Both the position numbers and the translations under genes were made by a program. Source: Holdemania massiliensis (GTDB lineage Bacteria > Bacillota_I > Bacilli_A > Erysipelotrichales > Erysipelotrichaceae). Taken from it: 64,000 nucleotides of DNA. The stretch spans positions 248,001-312,000 of the forward strand of contig NZ_JAKNTK010000001.1 of NCBI RefSeq assembly GCF_022440805.1, read 5' to 3'. Positions 48,967 to 57,233 of the stretch are shown in pieces; position 1 is the stretch's first letter, and every line of letters starts with the position of its first letter. The notes under the pieces were generated by a model. It was given only the letters and a program-made list of their open reading frames with translations, ran no database searches and was not told the DNA's origin.

Positions 48967-48976
48967 ATGGCACAAT
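48967..48976 (+). other. attR core (right prophage/host junction)
   Basis: ATGGCACAAT, identical to 8409-8418 and forming codons 1-3 plus one base of rlmB. Before the junction the sequence is phage, with only a weak ribosome binding site (AAAGG at 48947, TTAGG at 48952). Confidence 0.8.
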
Positions 48977-49695
48977 GGATATACGGGAAAAACGCAGCAA
49001 TGCAGATTCTGAAAAGCAAGAAAAAGGTTGAGAAAGCACTCGTAGCGGAAGGCATGCGGTTTCCGGAAGCAGAAACACTGTTAAAAAGCCGCCGCATTCC
49101 AACCCAGAGAGTCAGCCGCAAGGAGTTGGACAAAGCCTGCATGGATACGCACCATCAGGGCATTGCTTTGTATTGTGAAGATTACAAAACGGTGAGCGTG
49201 GAAGAAATGCTCAGCCGGATTCCACAGGGGAAGCTTGGAACGATTGTCGTGCTTGACGAGCTGGAAGATCCGCACAATCTGGGCGCGGTGTTAAGAACCT
49301 GCGATGCGGTTGGAGCGGATGGGGTGATTCTGCGCAAGAACCGATCGGTATCGCTGAATTCCACAGTGGCTAAAGTCTCAACCGGTGCCATCGAAACCGT
49401 TCCGGTGGCGATGGTAGCCAATCTGACTCAGACGCTCAAACAGCTGAAAGAAGCAGGGTATTGGGTGTATGGTACAGATATGCAGAACGCCCAAGATTAT
49501 CGGCAGCCGGCCTTTGATACGCCGGTTGTGCTGGTCATCGGATCGGAAGGCAAGGGCATATCGCGGCTTGTTAAGGAAGAATGTGACGTCATGCTGACAT
49601 TGCCGATGGAAGGCACGATTTCTTCGCTGAATGCCTCCGTGGCCTGCGCGGTTCTGCTTTATCAGATTCATGCGAAGCGTTTCCCTCTGAAATAA
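48967..49695 (+). CDS. rlmB: 23S rRNA (guanosine-2'-O-) methyltransferase, TrmH/RlmB family
   Basis: A 242-residue SPOUT-fold methyltransferase. Residues 1-75 are the substrate-binding domain (WIYGKNAAMQIL ...), then VVLDELEDPHNLGAVLRTCD, VLVIGSEGKGISRL and LPMEGTISSLNASVACAVLL are the conserved knot motifs. It modifies G2251-equivalent in 23S rRNA. Its start codon lies in the prophage attachment core: the protein is intact but its upstream region is now phage DNA. Confidence 0.93.
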   Translation: MAQWIYGKNAAMQILKSKKKVEKALVAEGMRFPEAETLLKSRRIPTQRVSRKELDKACMDTHHQGIALYCEDYKTVSVEEMLSRIPQGKLGTIVVLDELEDPHNLGAVLRTCDAVGADGVILRKNRSVSLNSTVAKVSTGAIETVPVAMVANLTQTLKQLKEAGYWVYGTDMQNAQDYRQPAFDTPVVLVIGSEGKGISRLVKEECDVMLTLPMEGTISSLNASVACAVLLYQIHAKRFPLK

Positions 49696-49709
49696 GAGGA
49701 GGAAAAAAT

Positions 49710-50348
49710 ATGACCGAGGAAGTATCCACAGATAACGAACTGCTGTATATGATGCGCCAACAGGACGACTGGGCGGTGGAAGACCTGCTGAACAAATACA
49801 AACCGATGATCTGCGGGATGATTTTCCGCTTCGGACAATTTGACAGCTGCTCGGTTTCCAGCGATGCTTATCGGGAAGATCTTGAACAGGAAAGCCGGAT
49901 GATGCTGGTCGGAGCTGCGGAAAACTACCGCGAGGATTATCCCTGCAGCTTTAAGACCTATCTGCAGAACTGTCTGAGGAAACATTTATTAACGATTTAC
50001 CGGCACTCACAATGCTCCAGTGACGCTGCGTTTTACGCCTGTGATTCTCTGGATATCATCGTGGGTGAAAATCATGCTACATACAAAGCTGAGCTGCTGG
50101 CGTCCAATGACCGCTTCTTTGATCCGGTTTACTGCTTTGCGTTAAACGAAGCTTCCAAACAGATCAAACATCTGCGCCGATACTTTACACCGAAGGAATG
50201 GAAGATATTGTGTCTGTCATTGGAAAGCACCTCATACCAGGAAGCAGCGGCCCTTTTGAACATCACCCGGAAGAGTTACGGCAACCAATTAAGCCGGGTT
50301 CGCAAAAAACTGGAATACCTCACTCGAAAATTTTCTGAAGAGGCTTGA
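49710..50348 (+). CDS. Sigma-70 family factor at the sigH locus
   Basis: A 212-residue protein: region 2-like helices (NELLYMMRQQDDWAVEDLLN ... EDLEQESRMMLVGAAENYRE) and a C-terminal region 4-like HTH (ESTSYQEAAALLNITRKSYG then NQLSRVRKKLEYL). It lies between rlmB and rpmG-secE-nusG, where Bacilli carry sigH. It is quite diverged from standard SigH, so whether it controls competence, sporulation or stress here is unclear. Confidence 0.78.
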   Translation: MTEEVSTDNELLYMMRQQDDWAVEDLLNKYKPMICGMIFRFGQFDSCSVSSDAYREDLEQESRMMLVGAAENYREDYPCSFKTYLQNCLRKHLLTIYRHSQCSSDAAFYACDSLDIIVGENHATYKAELLASNDRFFDPVYCFALNEASKQIKHLRRYFTPKEWKILCLSLESTSYQEAAALLNITRKSYGNQLSRVRKKLEYLTRKFSEEA

Positions 50349-50422
50349 AAAGATCCCGGGAAGGTGCTATAATCCGCTTAAGTTAAGGGTTATTTGACGA
50401 ACCCTTTTCTTTATGGTAAAGT
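50345..50422 (+). promoter_or_regulatory. Tandem promoters and attenuator before rpmG-secE-nusG
   Basis: P1 is TTGAAA-17-TATAAT with an extended TGC before the -10 (50345-50373). It is followed by a hairpin AAGGGTT/AACCCTT and TTTTC (50385-50410). P2 is TTGACG-17-TAAAGT (50394-50422), with its -35 in the loop of that hairpin. Confidence 0.65.
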
Positions 50423-50449
50423 GGATAAGCACGGTAAGGAGGGACCTCG

Positions 50450-50605
50450 ATGGCGAAAGAAACAAAAGTGATTCTGACCTGTACAGAGTGCCTTTCACGC
50501 AACTATGTAACACACCGGAATCCCAAGACGCATAATCAACGTCTTGAATTGATGAAATACTGCAAAAAATGTGGAAAACATACACTTCATAAAGAAACGA
50601 AGTAG
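50450..50605 (+). CDS. rpmG: 50S ribosomal protein L33
   Basis: A 51-residue protein with two CxxC pairs (CTEC and CKKC) that bind zinc and the usual sequence NYVTHRNPKTHNQRLELMKY. It is the zinc form of L33. AAGGAGGG precedes the ATG. It opens the rpmG-secE-nusG operon. Confidence 0.95.
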   Translation: MAKETKVILTCTECLSRNYVTHRNPKTHNQRLELMKYCKKCGKHTLHKETK

Positions 50606-50617
50606 GAGGATACAGAT

Positions 50618-50803
50618 ATGTTAAAATGGTTTAGTTTCAGCGGTATCTCCAAAGAAGTCAAGCGTATTCGCTGGCCGAAGAAAGAAGAACTGGGCGGAAA
50701 TTCGATGGAAGTTCTGATTTTCTGCGCGTCGTTCGGCGTTTTCTTCGTAGCCTGTGAATTTTTCGTTTCCTTCTTCCTGAAATTGATTGGAATCGGAGCG
50801 TAA
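50618..50803 (+). CDS. secE: Preprotein translocase subunit SecE
   Basis: A 61-residue protein with the amphipathic segment EVKRIRWPKKEEL and one C-terminal transmembrane helix, part of the SecYEG channel. AGGAGG precedes the ATG. It lies between rpmG and nusG, the standard order. Confidence 0.94.
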   Translation: MLKWFSFSGISKEVKRIRWPKKEELGGNSMEVLIFCASFGVFFVACEFFVSFFLKLIGIGA

Positions 50804-50806
50804 GTC

Positions 50807-51355
50807 ATGACAGAGTCTAAAAAAGAATGGTACGTGGTTAACACCTACGCCGGGCATGAGAACCGAGTAAAGGAAAATCTGCAGCGTCGTGTGGATACGA
50901 TGGGCATTTCCGACTATCTGTTTCGCATCCTGGTTGCGGAAGAACCGGAGATTGAATACAAAAACGGAAAAAAAGTAGAGAAGATGCACAACCTGTTTCC
51001 AGGTTATCTGTTCGTTGAAATGATTATGACGGATGAAGCTTGGTACATTGTCCGAAATACACCGGGGGTTACCGGATTTATCGGTTCCAGCGGCGGCGGC
51101 GCCAAGCCGTTTCCAGTATCGCCGGAGGAAATTGATTCGATTCTGCGTCGGATTGGCATGAGCGACCGCAAGGTCAGCGTTAACTTTACGACGGGCGACC
51201 GCGTCAAGATTCTGACCGGACCGTTCAGCGGGATTGAAGGCTCGATTGATGCGATGAACGACGATACGCAGACTGCGACAGTTCTGTGCATTCTGTTTGG
51301 CCGTGAAACACCGACCGAGATCGCCTATAACGATTTAGAGAAAGTCGAACTGTAA
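50807..51355 (+). CDS. nusG: Transcription termination/antitermination protein NusG
   Basis: A 182-residue protein with the NGN domain (EWYVVNTYAGHENRVKENLQ ... FPGYLFVEM) and a C-terminal KOW domain (GDRVKILTGPFSGIEGSIDA). It binds RNA polymerase and links it to Rho or the ribosome. It starts 3 bases after the secE stop. Confidence 0.96.
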   Translation: MTESKKEWYVVNTYAGHENRVKENLQRRVDTMGISDYLFRILVAEEPEIEYKNGKKVEKMHNLFPGYLFVEMIMTDEAWYIVRNTPGVTGFIGSSGGGAKPFPVSPEEIDSILRRIGMSDRKVSVNFTTGDRVKILTGPFSGIEGSIDAMNDDTQTATVLCILFGRETPTEIAYNDLEKVEL

Positions 51356-51431
51356 ACTGAAAGATCTGCAGGCCGCAGACTGATTTAGGATGCGGCCGAT
51401 GAATTTGGCGGATCCGAAAATACAAAAATGA

Positions 51432-51455
51432 AAGCCGCATTGCTGCGGTTTTTTT
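51432..51455 (+). terminator. Terminator after nusG
   Basis: GCCGCA-TTGC-TGCGGT-type hairpin followed by TTTTTTT, 77 bases past the nusG stop. Confidence 0.8.
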
Positions 51456-51935
51456 ATGTGCGGCGGAACGGAGATCTTAAACAAGCTCTTTGTATATGAC
51501 AGATCCGGACTGATACTTTTCCTGTTTGATTTCGTGTTTTTCAGCGAGAAGATTAGAAAAGGCAGCGGTATCCGCGGAATAAAATGCGGATGAAATTCAG
51601 AAAGCTGGGTTAATCCCCGGCAAGCAGGAATTATTTTACGGTTTTCAACTTTTTAGGAGTAGGTTATATTTTTCTTTGTGCTATAATGAGGACATATAAA
51701 ATCGGTTGTTGTAAGAAAGGTCTGCGATAATTTCAGAAAAGGTTCGAGGTTCTCTTGCGGAGAACGGCGGTCCTTTTCTTTCAATCCCAGAGATTGTCCG
51801 CTTTGAAGAGCCAGATTCCGCAGCTCTCTGCAAAAAGGAATCAGACCCGCTGGCATCGTTGTCCGGTTTTGAAGCATAAGGATAAATGACGAATTCGATA
51901 CAGGAATCAAGCTCGGACAGTTCGGAGGCAAAACT
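51456..51935 (+). promoter_or_regulatory. Long leader with promoter upstream of the diguanylate cyclase gene
   Basis: An extended -10 promoter TGCTATAAT (TATAAT at 51682-51687) leaves an untranslated leader of about 240 bases with a hairpin GTTCTC/GAGAAC near 51749-51766. I looked for a c-di-GMP riboswitch here and did not see one. No gene is apparent in 51456-51680. Confidence 0.45.
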
Positions 51936-54413
51936 ATGACGTTCAATATTAATTATCAATTCGGGATTGCGGCAAGCTGGCATGCGCTGGATGAACAGCT
52001 GACGCTGGTGTCGGCCAGCAGCGAATTCTGTGAATTAGCCAATATCCATGAGGCCCCGCCCCAGTTTATGACCTTCTTTGAGGCTGCGGGACAAGCTGAC
52101 TTGTTGGCGGCCGTCCGCGCTGCCCAAAAGGGAGAAGCACTGACTTTGGATCTGCCGATGAAGCTGAACCAGACGACACAATGGGTTCGGCTGAAGGGCA
52201 TCGTTAAAATGTGGGAAGCGGCAGGACCGCTGCTGCAGCTGATTTATACACCGATAGAGGATCTGATTCAGCGTCAGCGTGAGCTGGATCAGAATGGGAA
52301 GGAAATGACGGAATTGGCTGAATGGATGATGGCGGAATATCCAGGGAATGTCTATATCAGCGATCAGGACAATTATGAACTGCTGTATGTCAATCCGATC
52401 GCCTGCGATACCCTGCAGGCTGCCCGCAGTCAGGTCATCGGCAAGCCGTGTTATGCCGTGATTCAAGGGCTCGATAAACCTTGCACCTTCTGTACTAATT
52501 CTTTATTAAAAGAACATGAATCGTATGAATGGGATTTTGAAAATCAGAAGCTGAAGCGAACCTTTAAAATCAAAGACCGGCCGATTCGCTGGCAAAATCG
52601 TCATTGCCGGATCGAGCTTTCCTATGATATGTACAGCTCCGAGTACAAGCTGGCCAAAAAAGACCGGGAACGCGAAGTGATTTTAAACACGATTCCGGTG
52701 GGAATGGCACGTCTGGATGCGCGGGATCTCAGCACGGTTCTGTGGTACAACGAAAAGTTTCTGGAGATGATCGGCTATACTGAAACGCAGTTTGAAACAG
52801 AGCTGCACTGCCAATGCAATTACATTCATCCCGATGATATGACACGGCTGCTGGAAATGGCCGGACATCTGAAAGCCACGGGAGAAAATGCGGTATTTGA
52901 CAAGCGTATCCGCAGACGGGATGGAGAAGAACGAATTCTGACAACAACGCTGGGCTATGTCAGTGCGCAGGACAGCTGGGATGGGATTCCCTCTTATTAC
53001 AGCATCGGACTGGATGTAACGGATGAACGCAGGCAGATCGAAACGCTGCAGCATAAAGCTGAAAAAGACGCCTTAACCAGCATTTATAACCGCGCGGAAA
53101 CGGAAAGTCAGATCAGCAGCTACATCGCTGAAAATCCACAGTCAATGGGTGCGCTGTTTATGATCGATACCGATGATTTTAAGCAGATTAACGATACCCA
53201 GGGACATATGGTCGGCGATGTTGTGCTGACGGAACTGGCGATGGCAATGAAAAAAATTATGCGGTCCAGTGATGTTGTAGGGCGGATCGGCGGCGATGAA
53301 TTTACAATCTTCATGAAACCGATTAGTCGGGTGGAGGATGCCCAGCAAAAAGCGGAAGTCATGCTGAATATTTTCCGCAGCCTGTTCAAAAAAGACAAGA
53401 ATGCCGTACAGGTTACCTGCAGCATTGGGATTGCAATCTATCCGGAACATGGAAAAACCTTTAAAGAATTGTATGCCAGCGCCGATAAAGCTTTGTATCA
53501 GGTGAAGCTGCAGGGGAAGAACAACTATCAGATCTATAACCCGCAGATGAGCGAAACCTTGGGAACACTGGAATATTCCGGCTTGCGGACAGCGATTGAT
53601 TCAGAAATCAAGCCGCAGCCGAATGCCGACAGTACGGTTTCCAGTGTCTTTCAGATTTTATATCACACCGCGAATCTGGATGAGGCAATCATGACGATCT
53701 TGGAGAGAATCGGCAGGCAGTTTGATGTCAGCCGGGCGTATGTGTTTGAAAACAGTGAGGATGGTCTGTATTGCGATAATACGTATGAATGGTGCAAACC
53801 GGGAATTGAACCGCAGAAAGAAAATCTGCAGCATATGGATTATCGGGGCCTGGATGATTACGAAAGCTTATATTCCGAAGATCTAGTTTTCTATTGCCAC
53901 GATATCAGTACGCTTTCCCCAGCGCAGCAGGCTTTGTTTGCTGCTCAGCATATTCATTCCACGCTGCAGTGCGCCTTTAAGGTGGACGGCCGGTTTGCAG
54001 GCTTTGCCGGCTTTGACGAATGTACGGGAAGCCGCTTGTGGAGTGCGGAGGAAGTCCGCGTGCTGGCACTGGTTTCCCAGATCCTGACGACGTTTCTGCA
54101 AAGGAAGCAGGCTCAGGAAACCGCCAAGAAAATGAATTCCTACCAGGCGATTTTGGACGCGCAGGAAGAATCGATTTATGTGATCCGCCAGGACACATTT
54201 GAGTTGTTGTACGCCAATCAGCGATCCTTAGGATCACATCCGGATCATGGTTTGGGGATGCCATGTTATCTTGCGCTGCATGGCCGTTCGGCCATCTGCG
54301 AGGATTGTCCGTTTGGCAAAACCGCGGCGGCATCGGCGAAGAAAACCGTTCGCGTATCCTGGCGCGGGATTGAAGCGTGTCTGGTGATCAAAAATAAACC
54401 GGAAAAAGCATAA
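51936..54413 (+). CDS. Diguanylate cyclase with PAS and GAF-like sensor domains
   Basis: An 825-residue cytoplasmic protein. It has PAS-like segments at about 10-105, 130-220 and 250-360, a GGDEF domain at about 370-530 with an intact RIGGDEF active site, a GAF-like region at about 565-715 and a last PAS-like part at about 730-815. Both the second and the last PAS carry the same Cys motif (KPCYAVIQGLDKPCTFC and MPCYLALHGRSAICEDC), which may bind metal or sense redox state. It should make c-di-GMP from GTP. The next gene is a phosphodiesterase. Confidence 0.85.
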   Translation: MTFNINYQFGIAASWHALDEQLTLVSASSEFCELANIHEAPPQFMTFFEAAGQADLLAAVRAAQKGEALTLDLPMKLNQTTQWVRLKGIVKMWEAAGPLLQLIYTPIEDLIQRQRELDQNGKEMTELAEWMMAEYPGNVYISDQDNYELLYVNPIACDTLQAARSQVIGKPCYAVIQGLDKPCTFCTNSLLKEHESYEWDFENQKLKRTFKIKDRPIRWQNRHCRIELSYDMYSSEYKLAKKDREREVILNTIPVGMARLDARDLSTVLWYNEKFLEMIGYTETQFETELHCQCNYIHPDDMTRLLEMAGHLKATGENAVFDKRIRRRDGEERILTTTLGYVSAQDSWDGIPSYYSIGLDVTDERRQIETLQHKAEKDALTSIYNRAETESQISSYIAENPQSMGALFMIDTDDFKQINDTQGHMVGDVVLTELAMAMKKIMRSSDVVGRIGGDEFTIFMKPISRVEDAQQKAEVMLNIFRSLFKKDKNAVQVTCSIGIAIYPEHGKTFKELYASADKALYQVKLQGKNNYQIYNPQMSETLGTLEYSGLRTAIDSEIKPQPNADSTVSSVFQILYHTANLDEAIMTILERIGRQFDVSRAYVFENSEDGLYCDNTYEWCKPGIEPQKENLQHMDYRGLDDYESLYSEDLVFYCHDISTLSPAQQALFAAQHIHSTLQCAFKVDGRFAGFAGFDECTGSRLWSAEEVRVLALVSQILTTFLQRKQAQETAKKMNSYQAILDAQEESIYVIRQDTFELLYANQRSLGSHPDHGLGMPCYLALHGRSAICEDCPFGKTAAASAKKTVRVSWRGIEACLVIKNKPEKA

Positions 54414-54540
54414 ACCTGCCTGCCCTTTTTGCGGATAATCGAGCGAAATTCAAGGCATGCAGGGCAGCTCTGCATGTCAAGCACAAACGAGGAAGGTCAG
54501 AAAGGATCAGTCCCACCCGGGCAGAAAAGAGGGTACGCGC

Positions 54541-56337
54541 ATGAAAGACAAACGCAGTTTATTGATCTATACGATGATCTGGGGCGTGGCCGTCCTGATT
54601 CTTGTCGTTTTGTTTTTTGAGAATCTGGGTTTTGCCAAAGTGATTAATTACAGTGGAATTGTCCGCGGCGCAACGCAAAAGCTGGTCAAAGAAGAATTAA
54701 ACAATGAACCGGATGATGCGCTCATTCAGTATTTGGACGATATTCTCGATGGACTGCAGCACGGCGGGGGAACGTATGATCTGACGCTGATCAGCGCCCG
54801 TGACTATCAGTACCGGCTTAAGCAAATGCGGCTTGCCTGGAACCAGATGAAGGAAGAAATTGCGGAAGTCCGGGCAGGAAAAAACAAAGAGATCCTGTAT
54901 GAAGCCAGTCAGGAATACTTTGTCATGGCTGATGAAATGGTCGCCACCGCGGAAAGTCTATCCAACCGCCGGCTGGTGCTGGCGATCGGAATCTTTTTTG
55001 CTTATTTGATTTTGTCGGCTGGTTTTTTTCTGCTTTGGTTTTTCAATAAGCAAAAACAGCTGGATAAAGTCCGCTATGTCGATGAACTGACCGGTCTGGC
55101 GAATTTGTCAGGGTTTGAGTTATCCCTGCGAAAGCTTACAGATGCCATGAGTGAAGAGGAACTGGCAATCGCGTATTTTGATCTTGATGATTTTAAATAC
55201 ATCAATGCGACCTATGGTTATGCGGTGGGCGATCAGATCTTATCCTCAATTGGATCTATTCTTGCCTCTGCCTATGGAAAGGATCACTGTGCCCGCGCCG
55301 GCAATGACAATTTTTATGTGTGCGTGAAATTGGAAAAGGGTTGTTTGGAAAAGCTGAAACGAAAGCTGCGAAAACAGCTGAAGAAAACGCTGGCTTTGGA
55401 TGTAATAGACGAAACGACGATCACCGTCGGTGCCTGTATCATGAATAAAAAAGATGAGCTTCATGATATGCTGGACAATGCGATGCTGGCGCATAAACGG
55501 GCGAAACAATGCGGAAAAGGCAGCGTTGTCTGGTATGATCAGCAGCTGCTGAACCGGCTGAATCAGGAAACGCTGTTAATGAAACAGCGTCATACCGCCT
55601 TAGCTCAGCATGAATTTCAATTATACCTGCAGCCTAAATTTGAAATCCCTTCGTTGGAAGTTTACGGGGCGGAAGCGCTGGTGCGCTGGAGCCGCAAGGA
55701 TGGCACCCAACTGCCTCCGGATGATTTTATTCCATTGTTTGAAGGGAATGGATTTATTCATGAGCTGGATTTTTATATGCTGAAACAGGTGTGCCGGTTT
55801 ATCTGTGAGCGGAATTTGCAGGATCGTTTTATGATTTCCGTTAACTTTTCACGAGTGACGATTCATCATCGGGACTTCTATGAAAAATTTCATTCAATTG
55901 TCGATGCCTACGCCATTCCATCCCGCTGTCTTCAAATTGAAATTACCGAGAGCGCTTTTAACGGCTTGGCCAAAACGGTTCTGGATATGCTGAATCAGCT
56001 GAAACAGGAAGGTTTCATTTTATCGATTGATGATTTCGGATCCGGCTATTCTTCATTGAATCTGCTGAACACATTGATGATGGATGAGATTAAAATCGAC
56101 CGAGTTTTTCTGAATGAAGAAAATGCGCGCCGCGAACAGATTATCGGCTTGATTGTCGACATTGCGGATACGCTGGAGATCGGTGTGATCTGCGAGGGTG
56201 TAGAAACCCAAGCTGACGTGGATATGCTGCAGCGCCTGCATTGCGGACGGGGGCAGGGATTTTATTTGTCTAAGCCGCTGCCGGAACAGGAGTTTGCGGA
56301 TCAGTTTCTGGCTGCGCCGGTTGCAGCTGGAGAATAA
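54541..56337 (+). CDS. Membrane EAL-domain c-di-GMP phosphodiesterase with degenerate GGDEF
   Basis: A 598-residue protein with two membrane helices (about residues 8-30 and 142-167) flanking an extracellular sensor part. A GGDEF domain follows (VDELTGLANLSGFELSL) whose active-site loop reads RAGNDNFYV and so is probably inactive. The EAL domain is intact: YGAEALVRW, EITESAFN and DDFGSGYSSL. It should break down c-di-GMP and oppose the cyclase before it. The start is the ATG at 54541 (AGAGGGT upstream); an earlier ATG at 54457 would add a non-hydrophobic stretch. Confidence 0.85.
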   Translation: MKDKRSLLIYTMIWGVAVLILVVLFFENLGFAKVINYSGIVRGATQKLVKEELNNEPDDALIQYLDDILDGLQHGGGTYDLTLISARDYQYRLKQMRLAWNQMKEEIAEVRAGKNKEILYEASQEYFVMADEMVATAESLSNRRLVLAIGIFFAYLILSAGFFLLWFFNKQKQLDKVRYVDELTGLANLSGFELSLRKLTDAMSEEELAIAYFDLDDFKYINATYGYAVGDQILSSIGSILASAYGKDHCARAGNDNFYVCVKLEKGCLEKLKRKLRKQLKKTLALDVIDETTITVGACIMNKKDELHDMLDNAMLAHKRAKQCGKGSVVWYDQQLLNRLNQETLLMKQRHTALAQHEFQLYLQPKFEIPSLEVYGAEALVRWSRKDGTQLPPDDFIPLFEGNGFIHELDFYMLKQVCRFICERNLQDRFMISVNFSRVTIHHRDFYEKFHSIVDAYAIPSRCLQIEITESAFNGLAKTVLDMLNQLKQEGFILSIDDFGSGYSSLNLLNTLMMDEIKIDRVFLNEENARREQIIGLIVDIADTLEIGVICEGVETQADVDMLQRLHCGRGQGFYLSKPLPEQEFADQFLAAPVAAGE

Positions 56338-56394
56338 TATTTTCCTGTTTTAATGGACTGTCCGGCCTTTCTCAATCTCTTTAGAATAAAAAAT

Positions 56395-56432
56395 GCTGAG
56401 GAATCACGTGGAGGATTCACCAGCGTTTTTTT
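56395..56432. terminator. Terminator between the EAL gene and tetR
   Basis: GCTG-AG-GAATC / GATTC-AC-CAGC imperfect stem, then GTTTTTTT. It separates two convergent genes. Confidence 0.75.
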
Positions 56433-56465
56433 GTTTGGAAAAGCGGATCAAGCCGGGGGCTGACA

Positions 56466-57059
56466 TCACATCAGCATCTTTTCAACCATGCGGTATAACG
56501 TCGGTTTGAGATGATCAATCGACGCCGGCTGTTCCTCAATAATCGAGGAATAACAAACCGAACCGACCAGTTCGACAATCATGTAGAGGATCCGGAAAGC
56601 CTCATCCCGATCCAGCCGCTGCATCTGTGGATAACTTAGCAGCTCTTCCAGAATCGCGTTGATTTCCGCCTGATTGCCTTCACTGAGATATTCAACGACC
56701 AGGGGCCAGGAGAAATTCCGTTCAATCAGCTTAAGCAGACCTTTGTTAGATTTGAAATATTCGATGATCGTATCGATGAAAAACAGCACAGCCGGCAGAA
56801 AATCCGTAATCTTCTGTTCTTGAGTTTGGGTGTAGGCGCGGATGACGATCTGGGAACTGATCTGGATGACGAGATGCTTCATGATGTCCTCTTTATCATG
56901 AAAATAAAGATAAAAGGTTCCTTTGGCGACCTGGGCTCGCTGTACGATATCATCAATGGTCGTTTTGGCGAAGCCTTTGTTCAGAAAACAATGATACGCT
57001 GAATTTAATAAATCGCCTTGCTTCTGTTCTTTTTGCTGTTTTAATGTACGCTGGGCCAT
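56466..57059 (-). CDS. TetR-family repressor
   Basis: A 197-residue protein with the N-terminal TetR HTH (FAKTTIDDIVQRAQVAKGTF then YLYFHDKEDI, residues about 30-60) and a helical ligand domain. It is divergent from the MMPL transporter gene, and TGACCAA-type operators occupy the spacer, so it should repress that gene and itself, and release in response to a lipid-like or toxic ligand. Confidence 0.9.
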   Translation of the reverse strand: MAQRTLKQQKEQKQGDLLNSAYHCFLNKGFAKTTIDDIVQRAQVAKGTFYLYFHDKEDIMKHLVIQISSQIVIRAYTQTQEQKITDFLPAVLFFIDTIIEYFKSNKGLLKLIERNFSWPLVVEYLSEGNQAEINAILEELLSYPQMQRLDRDEAFRILYMIVELVGSVCYSSIIEEQPASIDHLKPTLYRMVEKMLM

Positions 57060-57113
57060 AAACTCACTTCCTCAGCCTCATTGTAGCATAGCTGGTAAAA
57101 GAGTTAAATATGC

Positions 57114-57212
57114 AATGACCAAGCGTCAGATGCTAGACAAATCGGTTTATCTGTCGATTGACCAATAGTCATTTCAGCGGTATTCTGTCAAACGTAATGA
57201 CCAACAGTCATT
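57114..57212. promoter_or_regulatory. TetR operators and the mmpL promoter
   Basis: Three TGACCAA-type sites: AATGACCAAGCGTCA (57114-57128), TTGACCAATAGTCATT (57158-57173) and AATGACCAACAGTCATT (57196-57212). The promoter TTGACC-17-TATTCT (57158-57186) has its -35 inside the second site, and the third lies at the transcription start. Confidence 0.75.
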
Positions 57213-57233
57213 GAAAAGGGAGAGTGAACTGCA

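Larger units (their letters stand above)
8409..48976. mobile_element. Complete siphovirus-like prophage integrated at the 5' end of rlmB
   Basis: About 40.5 kb between two copies of the 10-bp core ATGGCACAAT. It carries an integrase at one edge, a lysogeny module, early, replication, packaging, head, tail and lysis genes in the usual order, all intact by inspection. TerL, SPP1-gp6-like portal, MuF-type head protein, a HK97-fold-type capsid protein and a tape measure indicate a long non-contractile tail. No sheath genes are seen. No insertion sequences or frameshifts break the structural genes, so it may be inducible; that is inference. Confidence 0.93.

Noticed and set aside
51688..51935. Possible c-di-GMP riboswitch before the cyclase gene
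   Set aside because: The conserved core sequences of the known c-di-GMP riboswitch classes are not visible in the leader.
57151..57160. CTGTCGATTG upstream of the MMPL gene as a 0A box
   Set aside because: Single chance-level match, overlapped by the TetR operator. Similar single matches occur in host coding sequence.
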